23,492 bases of DNA from RGIG426 sp045643425 (GTDB taxonomy: Bacteria; Bacillota; Clostridia; Oscillospirales; Acutalibacteraceae), in the NCBI GenBank assembly GCA_045643425.1, contig JAZUKW010000029.1:1-23492 (forward strand), written 5' to 3'. Shown one piece after another: positions 16,430 through 22,408 of this stretch (the stretch's first letter is position 1; the number at the start of each line of letters is the position of its first letter). The notes beneath the pieces are model-generated. The model did no database searches. It saw only the letters and a list, made by a program, of their open reading frames with translations, and was not told the DNA's origin. A program made the position numbers and the translations under genes.

Positions 16430-16670
16430 GGATCAACACCTCACGTTCGTTATGATTGTCCATTTCGGGTTCCATTTCAACAAAAGAGGCGTACGCCGAC
16501 TGGTCACGTTTAATCTCTTCTTTCCCTTCCAACAACGCCGACGAACCCTTTTCCCCTTTCGGGGCAAAGGGCCGTTCGTATTTCATAACGCAGCGGATCG
16601 CCACCACGCCGGCCAGCACGGCCACCGCGATTACCGCAAGCCAGACCAACTGGCTAAACATCTGTTGCAT
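16422..16670 (-). CDS. Small single-helix membrane protein
   Basis: 82 residues. One membrane helix at about residues 7-27 (LVWLAVIAVAVLAGVVAI), then a basic patch (KYER), then a soluble acidic tail with many Glu/Asp. Orientation is likely tail-in by the positive-inside rule. I recognise no family. GGAGGAG lies 6 nt before ATG 16670; it starts 12 nt after the FHA-like gene and overlaps the SEDS start by 8 nt. Its position between the FHA-like protein and the SEDS/PBP pair suggests a small adaptor or regulatory subunit of the wall enzyme, which is inference. Confidence 0.8.
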   Translation of the reverse strand: MQQMFSQLVWLAVIAVAVLAGVVAIRCVMKYERPFAPKGEKGSSALLEGKEEIKRDQSAYASFVEMEPEMDNHNEREVLIRD

Positions 16671-16682
16671 AGTACTCTCCTC

Positions 16683-17510
16683 CTATTGCGCAAGACGCGT
16701 TTTGCGCGTGTCATCCAGCATGAACGTCGGAGCCGGCTTTTTCTCGCGTTCAGCGTAAATCTTCATGTCATGGTCATCTTCCGACAACTCACGGTTCGGG
16801 TTAAAAGGAATCACGCGATAGAGCGGTTGTTCCTCATCGTCAGTCGCCTCAGCCACAAAGCTGGGAGCATCAATGCTCTTGCGGCACGGACAGAACTTAA
16901 GATACTGCGACCCGACGAGCACGTACAAATCCTTGGTCAGCGGAATTTGGTCGTTCTCTTCCATTTGAATCATCTTATTTTCGTGTCCGACACAAACTTT
17001 ACTGTCCATGCCAATGTGCAAAAACAAGCCTTCTTCGTCCATGCACACGAGGAGGGCTTCATGAGGAACGGTAAAAGCGGCATAAGTGTCATCGTCCTCC
17101 ATGTCGTACTCCCCGTTGATCATCTTGGCCGTTAACAGCAGACCACGACGATTTTCGTCGGGTTTCAGAATGGGAACCCCCACCATCTTCCCTTTTTCAA
17201 AAAACTCGCTCTTACTATCGATCGTATGGGTTGCCAACACTCTCCCATAGGCGTCCAGCTGTTTAACCACGCAAACGTGGTTCACCTTCGGTATCAGAGG
17301 GATAAAGGTTTTGATGGGGGGTTTTTTCTTATCCTTCTTTTCCGATTCCCCAGCGGACGACGCGGTTTTCTCAACCGTTTCTTTTTTGGTGATTTTGCCC
17401 GTCAGCGACTTGATGCTCTTTTTCAACGCTTCAACAACGTCATAGCCAATAAGAGAAGCCGCAAACGCTCCAACCAGCGCGAGAACAAAGATAACCATCA
17501 AAATCTTCAT
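16683..17510 (-). CDS. Membrane-anchored FHA-like domain protein, first gene of the operon
   Basis: 275 residues. Seen: an N-terminal membrane helix (residues 2-22), a Lys/Ser/Thr/Glu-rich linker (about 33-67), then a beta-rich region. Within it, FTVPHEALLVCMDEEGLFLH, a Gly/Asn-containing turn, and QIPLTKDLYVLVGSQYLKF follow the spacing of an FHA fold (S-x-x-H-A ... N-G ... L-x-D-G-D-x-I-x-L ... F). The serine of S-x-x-H is valine here and the first G-R strand is unclear, so phosphothreonine binding is not assured. The tail is acidic with a Thr-rich end. Known: FHA proteins bind phosphothreonine made by kinases encoded nearby, as in actinobacterial fha-pstP-rodA-pbpA-pkn loci. The ATG at 17510 with AAGGAG 8 nt upstream is chosen over the GTG at 17519, which overlaps that site. 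Confidence 0.72.
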   Translation of the reverse strand: MKILMVIFVLALVGAFAASLIGYDVVEALKKSIKSLTGKITKKETVEKTASSAGESEKKDKKKPPIKTFIPLIPKVNHVCVVKQLDAYGRVLATHTIDSKSEFFEKGKMVGVPILKPDENRRGLLLTAKMINGEYDMEDDDTYAAFTVPHEALLVCMDEEGLFLHIGMDSKVCVGHENKMIQMEENDQIPLTKDLYVLVGSQYLKFCPCRKSIDAPSFVAEATDDEEQPLYRVIPFNPNRELSEDDHDMKIYAEREKKPAPTFMLDDTRKTRLAQ

Positions 17511-17563
17511 AAAAACCACTCCTTTTTTCTGACTCGACTCACTTTATCGAGCTCTTTGAATAC

Positions 17564-17592
17564 AATATAACACGATAGTTTGCAAATGTCAA
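17564..17592 (-). promoter_or_regulatory. Main promoter of the FHA/SEDS/PBP/phospho-signalling operon
   Basis: On the - strand: perfect TTGACA (17592-17587), 17-nt spacer, TATATT (17569-17564). The transcript would begin about 45-50 nt before ATG 17510. A terminator lies directly upstream, so the operon is insulated from the XRE gene. No other promoter of this quality was found until 8909. Confidence 0.8.
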
Positions 17593-17604
17593 TAATAAAT
17601 TATA

Positions 17605-17649
17605 CAAAAAAGTGAAAAAGACCACACAAATTGTGTGGTCTTTTTCACT
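17605..17649 (-). terminator. Terminator of the XRE gene
   Basis: Near-perfect inverted repeat with 19-nt arms (17611-17649) and a one-base centre, starting 10 nt after the XRE stop, followed on the - strand by six T. Confidence 0.92.
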
Positions 17650-17658
17650 GCGATGTAA

Positions 17659-18273
17659 TTACGCTCTCAAATCATTCTGTTCTGTAGTATTCTGTTCTGG
17701 TCTGCACACATTCAGAGATGCCTTTGCCATGTCTATCCACATCGGTTCAAGGTCTTTGAACGCTCCCACAAAATTCTTCTCCATAAAACACGAAAGCCTT
17801 TTTACGTCGTTCTCCGAACAGTCGTCTAAGTTTCTAACAAGATCATCCAAGAACTTCATCTTTTCTTCAGAACACGTATTAAGTATTTCCGCAAAAATTT
17901 TGACGATCTCAACTCTTTTCTCCGAACAGTCAGTCACAATGCTCGTAATATCTCTTATCTTTTCGATTTTTGCGTCGGAAGCGTCACTGCCAATGGGAAC
18001 CTCTATTCGCTTTTGCTGCCTGGTATTCGCCACGTAAAGCCTCGTTCTCGCTTCCTCTTTCAGCTGAAAAGCCGCGTTGACCATATCCACAAATCCCGCC
18101 GGCACTTTTCTCGCACCGGTTTCAATGGCATACAGCATTGACCCACTAATATCGAGCTTTTCCGCCATTTCTTTTTGGGTCATATTTCGCTCAACACGTA
18201 TCCGTCTCAAAAACATTCCGATTTCCGTAGCTTCTTTCTTGCTTCCGTAATCAGTTCTCTCTTCTTCCATCAT
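17659..18273 (-). CDS. XRE-family regulator with 18-residue C-terminal repeats
   Basis: 204 residues. Residues 19-75 are an XRE helix-turn-helix (MTQKEMAEKLDISGSMLYAI) of the SinR/Cro type. After a linker the C-terminal half holds three units of exactly 18 residues that each begin C-S-E (C116, C134, C152): an amphipathic helical pattern, supported at DNA level by the same 14-nt sequence at 17810-17823 and 17918-17931, 108 nt apart. I know no named family with this tail; it may be a multimerisation or metal/redox-sensing part. ATG 18273 is chosen because GGAGGA lies about 9 nt upstream; a second ATG follows directly. It is more A+T-rich than the + strand genes at 18484. It has its own consensus promoter and terminator. 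Likely targets are its own leader and the divergent FliB-like gene. Confidence 0.87.
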   Translation of the reverse strand: MMEEERTDYGSKKEATEIGMFLRRIRVERNMTQKEMAEKLDISGSMLYAIETGARKVPAGFVDMVNAAFQLKEEARTRLYVANTRQQKRIEVPIGSDASDAKIEKIRDITSIVTDCSEKRVEIVKIFAEILNTCSEEKMKFLDDLVRNLDDCSENDVKRLSCFMEKNFVGAFKDLEPMWIDMAKASLNVCRPEQNTTEQNDLRA

Positions 18274-18298
18274 GTCTTGTCTTCCTCCAAATCATAAC

Positions 18299-18327
18299 TT
18301 GCTTTCATAAACCGCAGGGTGTATACT
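18299..18327 (+). promoter_or_regulatory. Candidate promoter of the FliB-like gene
   Basis: TTGCTT (18299-18304), 17-nt spacer, TATACT (18322-18327). The -35 is poor. The -10 overlaps a GTATAC palindrome. The leader to ATG 18484 would be about 150 nt and antisense to part of the XRE leader. Confidence 0.35.
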
Positions 18328-18358
18328 AACTTTATACCGTTATTAAACGTGGTATACC
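18321..18358. promoter_or_regulatory. Possible XRE operator sites (GTATAC palindromes)
   Basis: GTATAC at 18321-18326, TTATACCG at 18332-18339 and GGTATACC at 18351-18358, plus ACCGCAG at 18311-18317 and 18357-18363. They lie in the XRE leader and over the candidate + strand promoter, where a repressor could affect both genes. Confidence 0.4.
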
Positions 18359-18401
18359 GCAGCGGACGAAGTGAAATTCTCCGCGTCACCCTACGATATA
18401 C

Positions 18402-18430
18402 ATTATACACGTTGAGTTGTCTTTTGTCAA
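18402..18430 (-). promoter_or_regulatory. Consensus promoter of the XRE gene
   Basis: On the - strand: TTGACA (18430-18425), 17-nt spacer, TATAAT (18407-18402): a perfect sigma-A match. The leader to ATG 18273 is about 120 nt. Confidence 0.85.
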
Positions 18431-18483
18431 GTATCCGTGAGGCTTTTCTCACAAGTTGTATTTTTTTCTTTCGGAGGAGTATT

Positions 18484-19197
18484 ATGAAATACGTAATGCC
18501 GCGGGCGTGGCGGAAATTTCGGTGTGTTGCCGAGCGTTGTCGCCACACCTGCTGTGTGGGGTGGGAGATCGACGTGGACGAGGACAGCCTCGCCCGCTTT
18601 TGTGCCGACCCCGTCGTATCGCCCCACGTAGAACACGCGCCGACACCGCATATTCGGCTGGAGGAAAACGAACGCTGTCCGTTTTTGAACGACCGCGGTT
18701 TATGCGAGCTGATTCTCACCCGCGGCGAGGATTTTCTCTGCCAAATCTGCCGCGATCATCCGCGCTTTCGCAACTTTTGGTCGGATCGCGTCGAGCTGGG
18801 GCTCGGCCTCGTCTGTGAAGAGGCGGCGCGGCTGATTTTGTTTTCCGACGAGCCGCTGACGCTGGAAACCACGGCAACCGCGCCCGGCGGCGATACGCCG
18901 GATGACGCGGAGCAGGCGCTTCGCGCGCTGCGAGACGAATTGCTTGCCGCCGTGACCGAGCAAGGCCCGAAAGCAAGGCTTCGGGAATATCTTCTCTATC
19001 GCCATTTGGCAGACGCGCTGTACGACGGCCGCGTGGACGAACGGCTCGCGTTTATCGACCGCGCGTTTCATACCGTGACCGCTCTGTGGGCGCAAACAGA
19101 CGGCGATGAGGCCGCCTTGATCGACGTCGCGCGACAATGGTCCTACGACGTCGAATACGACGACGAAGAGCTTGCGCGACAGCTCAACCAAACATAA
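18484..19197 (+). CDS. Short FliB-like (flagellin lysine-N-methylase family) cysteine-rich protein
   Basis: 237 residues. The N-terminus matches the FliB/YkgJ-type cysteine cluster: C14, C19, C23 and C24 in R-C-V-A-E-R-C-R-H-T-C-C-V-G-W-E-I, then RCPFLNDRGLCELI and FLCQICRDHPRF, then LGLVCEEAARLIL, all in the family's usual order, suggesting an iron-sulfur or zinc site. Full FliB proteins run to nearly 400 residues, so the C-terminal half is missing; the natural stop is followed at once by a strong terminator, so this is a short form and not a frameshift within the window. No flagellar genes are visible, so flagellin methylation is not supported here. GGAGGAG lies just upstream of ATG 18484; the frame is open back to 18319 without a good start. 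Confidence 0.85.
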   Translation: MKYVMPRAWRKFRCVAERCRHTCCVGWEIDVDEDSLARFCADPVVSPHVEHAPTPHIRLEENERCPFLNDRGLCELILTRGEDFLCQICRDHPRFRNFWSDRVELGLGLVCEEAARLILFSDEPLTLETTATAPGGDTPDDAEQALRALRDELLAAVTEQGPKARLREYLLYRHLADALYDGRVDERLAFIDRAFHTVTALWAQTDGDEAALIDVARQWSYDVEYDDEELARQLNQT

Positions 19198-19198
19198 C

Positions 19199-19233
19199 AA
19201 AAAACCTCCGGGGTCATGCCCCGGAGGTTTTTT
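19199..19233. terminator. Terminator of the FliB-like gene
   Basis: 9-bp GC-rich stem CCTCCGGGG / CCCCGGAGG with a TCATG loop, flanked by A-run and T-run; starts 2 nt after the stop. Confidence 0.93.
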
Positions 19234-19278
19234 ACAGTTCACAGTGACAATGCACCCGCGACAGAAAAAAAGCGAAAA

Positions 19279-19335
19279 GCAGAGCGGCGGCAAAAAAGAA
19301 AAGAGCAATGAAGGAAGAAAAAACCGCCGCTCTGC
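19279..19335 (-). terminator. Long-loop inverted repeat after the acidic-protein gene
   Basis: Perfect 12-bp arms (GCAGAGCGGCGG / CCGCCGCTCTGC) separated by 33 nt of A/T-rich sequence. On the - strand a T-rich stretch follows, so it probably ends transcription of the 19359-22247 cluster. Confidence 0.5.
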
Positions 19336-19358
19336 AGAAACTGTCTCTATCAAAAAGG

Positions 19359-19838
19359 TCAGAACGAGATGTCCTCGTCGTCCTCCCACGCATCGTCGTC
19401 GTCATCGAGCCAGTCATCGTCGTCAAGGTCGTCATCGGGCGTCCACCCGCCGTCCTCGTCGTCGTCCGCCCACAGCGCCTCTTCTTGCGCAAGCATCTCC
19501 TCTTCCAGGCGCGCGTTCATCTCTTCGTACACGTCGCCGCGGGACATCCCCGCGTCGTACGCCGCGAGCAGCTCCATCTGGGCATCGTCGTAGCCGCTGT
19601 GCCCGTTGTCGCGCTCCCACTCCATCTCCTCGCGAGCGCGAATGCGGTAGGGATCTTCTTCCTCTTCCTCGTCATCCCCGTCGTCCTCGTCGTCCTCGAG
19701 GGTCTCTTCCTTAAGGTCGTAGATGCCCCCGATCTTCCACATCGCCTCTTCCTGCTCGTCGTGCCACATCTCCTCCGCCCGTTCCTCCGGAGAGTTGCCC
19801 TCGTCGTACTCGTGCGCGTCAAAAACCTCGTTCGTCAT
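19359..19838 (-). CDS. Highly acidic small protein
   Basis: 159 residues, with Asp and Glu making up a very large share. Two poly-acid tracts stand out: EDDEDDGDDEEEEEDP near residue 50 and a poly-Asp C-terminal third (DDDEDGGWTPDDDLDDDDWL and on). Between them is a helical part with regularly spaced Met, Leu and Tyr (about 70-120). No signal peptide or membrane segment, no family recognised. GAGAGGAG lies 8 nt before ATG 19838. It is the last gene after the AAA+ protease (86-nt gap). Low-complexity sequence could make a false frame, but the ribosome site, start and operon position support a real gene. It could be a substrate, adaptor or inhibitor of the protease, or a DNA-mimic protein; none is shown. 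Confidence 0.75.
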   Translation of the reverse strand: MTNEVFDAHEYDEGNSPEERAEEMWHDEQEEAMWKIGGIYDLKEETLEDDEDDGDDEEEEEDPYRIRAREEMEWERDNGHSGYDDAQMELLAAYDAGMSRGDVYEEMNARLEEEMLAQEEALWADDDEDGGWTPDDDLDDDDWLDDDDDAWEDDEDISF

Positions 19839-19924
19839 AAACGTTTCTCCTCTCTGTCCCCAAAAAGGGGACGCACCCGTTTTCTACTTCCGCTTGTCCG
19901 CAAAAAAGGGGATCGTCGGCGCGC

Positions 19925-21244
19925 TTACAGCGCGACCGACACCACCTTACAGGTCTTCCGAAGCTCCTCAATATCGCGGCAGGTGATCAGCCGCTTTTCC
20001 ATCAGGCGCTTCGCCAGCACGTCCAAAAACGCGCGGTTTTGCGCCAAGACCTCTTTGGCTTTGCGGTAGAACCGCTCCACCTCCGCCGTCGTCGCCTCTT
20101 CCACGCGGCGCGCGTTCTCCGGCGACTCGTGATACCCGAAGGAATAGAAGCCGAGCCCGTTGCTGCACAGGTCACCCACCATGCCTTTCACCAGGCGGAA
20201 CGCCATATCCAAATCGTGGGACGAGCCCATATCGCACACGCCGAACACCTGCTCGGACACCGCCATGCCCGCCAGCGACGTCACCGCGCGGCAGCATTGC
20301 AGATAGCCCGGCTCCACGCCCTGGCGACGGTAGGAGGTCAGTCCGCCGCTGCCGTCGTTGCCGGCGCAAACGGTAGACAGCGTCACCGAGCCGGGCAGCA
20401 GCACCTCGTTGACCACCGCGTGCGCCGCCTCGTGATACGCCACGCGCTCGAGCGTCGAGCCGGCACGGATGGCGGCGTAATCCTCGTCGTCGTCATCGTC
20501 ATAGCCGTCGGGATCGCCGGTATAGTTCATCTTATACACGATACGCAGACACGCCTTGAGAAAATGCTCCGTCGTAATCTTCTCCGACCGGTCGTAGACG
20601 GCGTACATCCCCGCCTCGTTGATGACCGTCTCCAGCTCGGCGCAGGAGCGGCCGTCCATGATACGGGCGATCAGCTCGTAGTCGAGATCGTCCATCGTCT
20701 GCTTTTGGTCGAGATAATGGCGGATGATCTCGCGCGCATCCTCGCCGTGCGGCGCCTCCACCTCGATCACGCGGTCAAAGCGGCCCACACGCATCAGCGA
20801 GCGCGGCAGCTTGCGCACGTCGTTGGCGGTCGCCAGCACAAACACGTTCTTGTCCTTCACCTCGTCGATACACGCTTGCACCGTCACGTATTCCTCTGCG
20901 TCGCGGTGGTTCTCGTCGGCGTTGGCAAACTTGTCAATATCGTCGAGATACACGATCGCGGGCGCCGCCTCCGTCGCCTTTTTGAACGTCTCCGTGATCT
21001 CGTCCACGAAACGGCCGGCGGATTTGGTCTTGCGGCAAAGGAACACCGGCAGACCGCTCTCCTCCGCCAACGCGGTCGCCATCAGCGTCTTGCCGAGGCC
21101 GGGATCGCCGTAAAGCATCAGCCCGCGGGGCGTTTTCACGCCCAGCTTCGCGTAATCGTCGGCGTTTTTCAGCGCGTCGGCGATCTGTTTCAGTTCTTCT
21201 TTAATGGATTGGTAACCGATAATATCGGAAAAAGTAGCTTTCAT
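19925..21244 (-). CDS. Soluble FtsH-like AAA+ zinc metalloprotease
   Basis: 439 residues. N-terminal AAA+ module: Walker A GDPGLGKT (46-53), Walker B IVYLDD (97-102), sensor-1 LATAN near 140, second-region-of-homology LMRVGRFDR (150-158) with the arginine fingers. C-terminal M41 peptidase: H-E-A-A-H at 271-275 with two zinc histidines and the catalytic glutamate E272, and the third ligand D344 in SSHDLDMA. A poly-Asp loop (about 247-254) joins the two. Unlike FtsH, there is no N-terminal membrane anchor, and the pore segment that reads F-V-G in FtsH is shortened to R-F-V-D. Known: FtsH degrades unstable or unfolded proteins using ATP. The ATG at 21244 follows GGAGG by 9 nt. It is in one cluster with unknown small genes and the acidic protein; targets are unknown. 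Confidence 0.92.
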   Translation of the reverse strand: MKATFSDIIGYQSIKEELKQIADALKNADDYAKLGVKTPRGLMLYGDPGLGKTLMATALAEESGLPVFLCRKTKSAGRFVDEITETFKKATEAAPAIVYLDDIDKFANADENHRDAEEYVTVQACIDEVKDKNVFVLATANDVRKLPRSLMRVGRFDRVIEVEAPHGEDAREIIRHYLDQKQTMDDLDYELIARIMDGRSCAELETVINEAGMYAVYDRSEKITTEHFLKACLRIVYKMNYTGDPDGYDDDDDEDYAAIRAGSTLERVAYHEAAHAVVNEVLLPGSVTLSTVCAGNDGSGGLTSYRRQGVEPGYLQCCRAVTSLAGMAVSEQVFGVCDMGSSHDLDMAFRLVKGMVGDLCSNGLGFYSFGYHESPENARRVEEATTAEVERFYRKAKEVLAQNRAFLDVLAKRLMEKRLITCRDIEELRKTCKVVSVAL

Positions 21245-21304
21245 ACACAATATCCTCCATAAGGTCGGGGTTTCTTGGCTTTCGTTGTTGCAAAGGGCAG
21301 GCGC

Positions 21305-21772
21305 TTACTTGCTGCGGATAAGCCACAGCTCGCCGGTGGAAAGCGACTTGACCATCACTTCCCGCACGTCAAACTCCCGCGCCAGCTTTTTGGCGGTTTG
21401 GGCAACGGTGTTGTCCTCCATCCCCACCAGCACCACGCAAACGCTCTTTTTGCCGAAGAGCTCGCCCTGGCGGTACTTGTAGCCGTCCTTCGGCGCACCC
21501 GTAAAGCACTTGCAGGTAAACGCGCCGGGAAGCTCGCCCGCGTCCGGGATGGGGGTCATAAGGCGGAACATGTGCTCCGTCCACTCCTTCACCTTGCGCT
21601 CCGGCTGCACCGACTCCGGCAGCACGATCACGCCGCCATAGCGAAAGTCATACGCAAGCGGCGGGTCGATCGCTTTCCACGTGCGCGCAGACGCGCTGTA
21701 CGCGTTGCCGTTGCGTCCGGGAAGAACGAGCATTTTCACGCTGTCAAACCGCATGGGTTTCCGTTTCATCAT
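21305..21772 (-). CDS. Small protein of unknown function A
   Basis: 155 residues, soluble, no recognised family. It has two short beta/alpha-looking halves: RYGGVIVLPESVQPERKVKE, and KKSVCVVLVGMEDNTVAQ followed by AKKLAREFDVREVMVKSL, the latter being a plausible beta-alpha-beta unit. GAAAGG lies 7 nt before ATG 21772, and directly upstream is a copy of the 26-nt element shared with the next gene. It lies between the AAA+ protease (60 nt downstream) and unknown protein B (37 nt upstream), all on one strand, so co-transcription is likely. Confidence 0.8.
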   Translation of the reverse strand: MMKRKPMRFDSVKMLVLPGRNGNAYSASARTWKAIDPPLAYDFRYGGVIVLPESVQPERKVKEWTEHMFRLMTPIPDAGELPGAFTCKCFTGAPKDGYKYRQGELFGKKSVCVVLVGMEDNTVAQTAKKLAREFDVREVMVKSLSTGELWLIRSK

Positions 21773-21779
21773 AACCGTA

Positions 21780-21805
21780 CCTTTCTGCCGCTGTGCGGCG
21801 GTCGT
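21780..21805 (-). repeat. 26-nt leader element, copy 1
   Basis: Identical over 26 nt to 22255-22280, extending to 30 of 31 with one mismatch. It contains GCCGC-ACA-GCGGC, a small hairpin directly before the AGAAAGG ribosome site of unknown protein A. Confidence 0.85.
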
Positions 21806-21809
21806 CGTT

Positions 21810-22247
21810 TCATTTCTTACCGTTCATCATAACCGAGCGGCAAATCATCCGTTCGGTCGTCGTGCATTGCGGCAGCCGCTCCACCCGAGCGGTCGCCTTC
21901 ACCCATTTCGCCGGGCTCGGCGCGCCGCCCTCGTTGGCGGCATACACGTGGAACCGCTGGTGGATCGGGATGACCTCGCCGGTCACCGGATGGGTAAAGG
22001 TCTCGGCGTCACCGCACGCCGCGGTCACCAGCGCCTGCACCTCCGGGGAACAGCGGTGGATCCTCGCGATGGTCACCGCGTTGCCGTGACGGAGCGCAGC
22101 CACAAACCAGCCGTCACGCTCCGCCGTGCCGAGCATCCGCTCCGGCGTAAACATCATCGGGGTGTCCGGCGTGCGCTGGTGCGTCACCTTGCAAAGCTGT
22201 TTGTGCACCACGTGATAGTTGCCCTCGTAAAAGGTCATACGTTTCAT
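21810..22247 (-). CDS. Small protein of unknown function B
   Basis: 145 residues, soluble, rich in Thr, Arg, His and Cys (C19, C66, C78, C129 by position). No family recognised. Segments such as DGWFVAALRHGNAVTIARIH look like beta strands of a small globular fold. AGAAAGGG precedes ATG 22247, again directly after the 26-nt element (copy 2). It appears to be the first gene of a cluster B - A - FtsH-like - acidic protein, reading from the candidate promoter at 22358. Function cannot be inferred. Confidence 0.8.
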   Translation of the reverse strand: MKRMTFYEGNYHVVHKQLCKVTHQRTPDTPMMFTPERMLGTAERDGWFVAALRHGNAVTIARIHRCSPEVQALVTAACGDAETFTHPVTGEVIPIHQRFHVYAANEGGAPSPAKWVKATARVERLPQCTTTERMICRSVMMNGKK

Positions 22248-22254
22248 AGTGTTC

Positions 22255-22280
22255 CCTTTCTGCCGCTGTGCGGCGGTCGT
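22255..22280 (-). repeat. 26-nt leader element, copy 2
   Basis: Exact copy of 21780-21805, in the same position relative to the start codon of unknown protein B. Confidence 0.85.
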
Positions 22281-22357
22281 GGTTTCCTGCCTACGCTTCT
22301 CGCTGAAAATGTGGGGCGCCCTTTGCGACGTTTGTCGTTTTTTCGGGCGGGAATATC

Positions 22358-22366
22358 AGTATAACA
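22358..22366 (-). promoter_or_regulatory. Extended -10 promoter candidate for the 19359-22247 cluster
   Basis: On the - strand TGTTATACT (TG-N-TATACT), an extended -10. The -35 region (TTTAAA at 17 nt) is poor. Leader about 100 nt, containing copy 2 of the 26-nt element. Confidence 0.5.
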
Positions 22367-22386
22367 TACCCCCAAAATTTTTTAAA

Positions 22387-22401
22387 GGACACTAAATGTC
22401 C
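22387..22401 (-). terminator. Weak hairpin after the edge gene
   Basis: GGACA / TGTCC around 5 nt, 8 nt after the stop at 22409, followed on the - strand by TTTA6T4. Short stem, so only a weak terminator candidate. Confidence 0.35.
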
Positions 22402-22408
22402 GGTTCGC

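Noticed and set aside
15473..16513. 346-codon open frame on the + strand opposite the SEDS gene
   Set aside because: Arg/His-rich product without motif; opposite a membrane protein with clear SEDS landmarks.
8925..17510. Whole cluster as a complete tellurium-resistance (ter) operon
   Set aside because: No TerD, TerC, TerB or TerZ-like gene is visible; only the vWA/PP2C/kinase triad is shared.
18437..18453. GTGAG/CTCAC hairpin followed by T-rich sequence before the FliB-like gene, as an attenuator
   Set aside because: The stem is only 5 bp and the T-run starts about 9 nt after it; too weak to call.
20039..21262. 407-codon open frame on the + strand opposite the FtsH-like gene
   Set aside because: Low-complexity His/Arg/Val product; the - strand frame has intact AAA+ and zinc-protease motifs.
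19925..22247. Phage or plasmid origin of the FtsH-like cluster
   Set aside because: No integrase, replication, capsid or transfer gene, no attachment repeats, and composition like the flanking genes.
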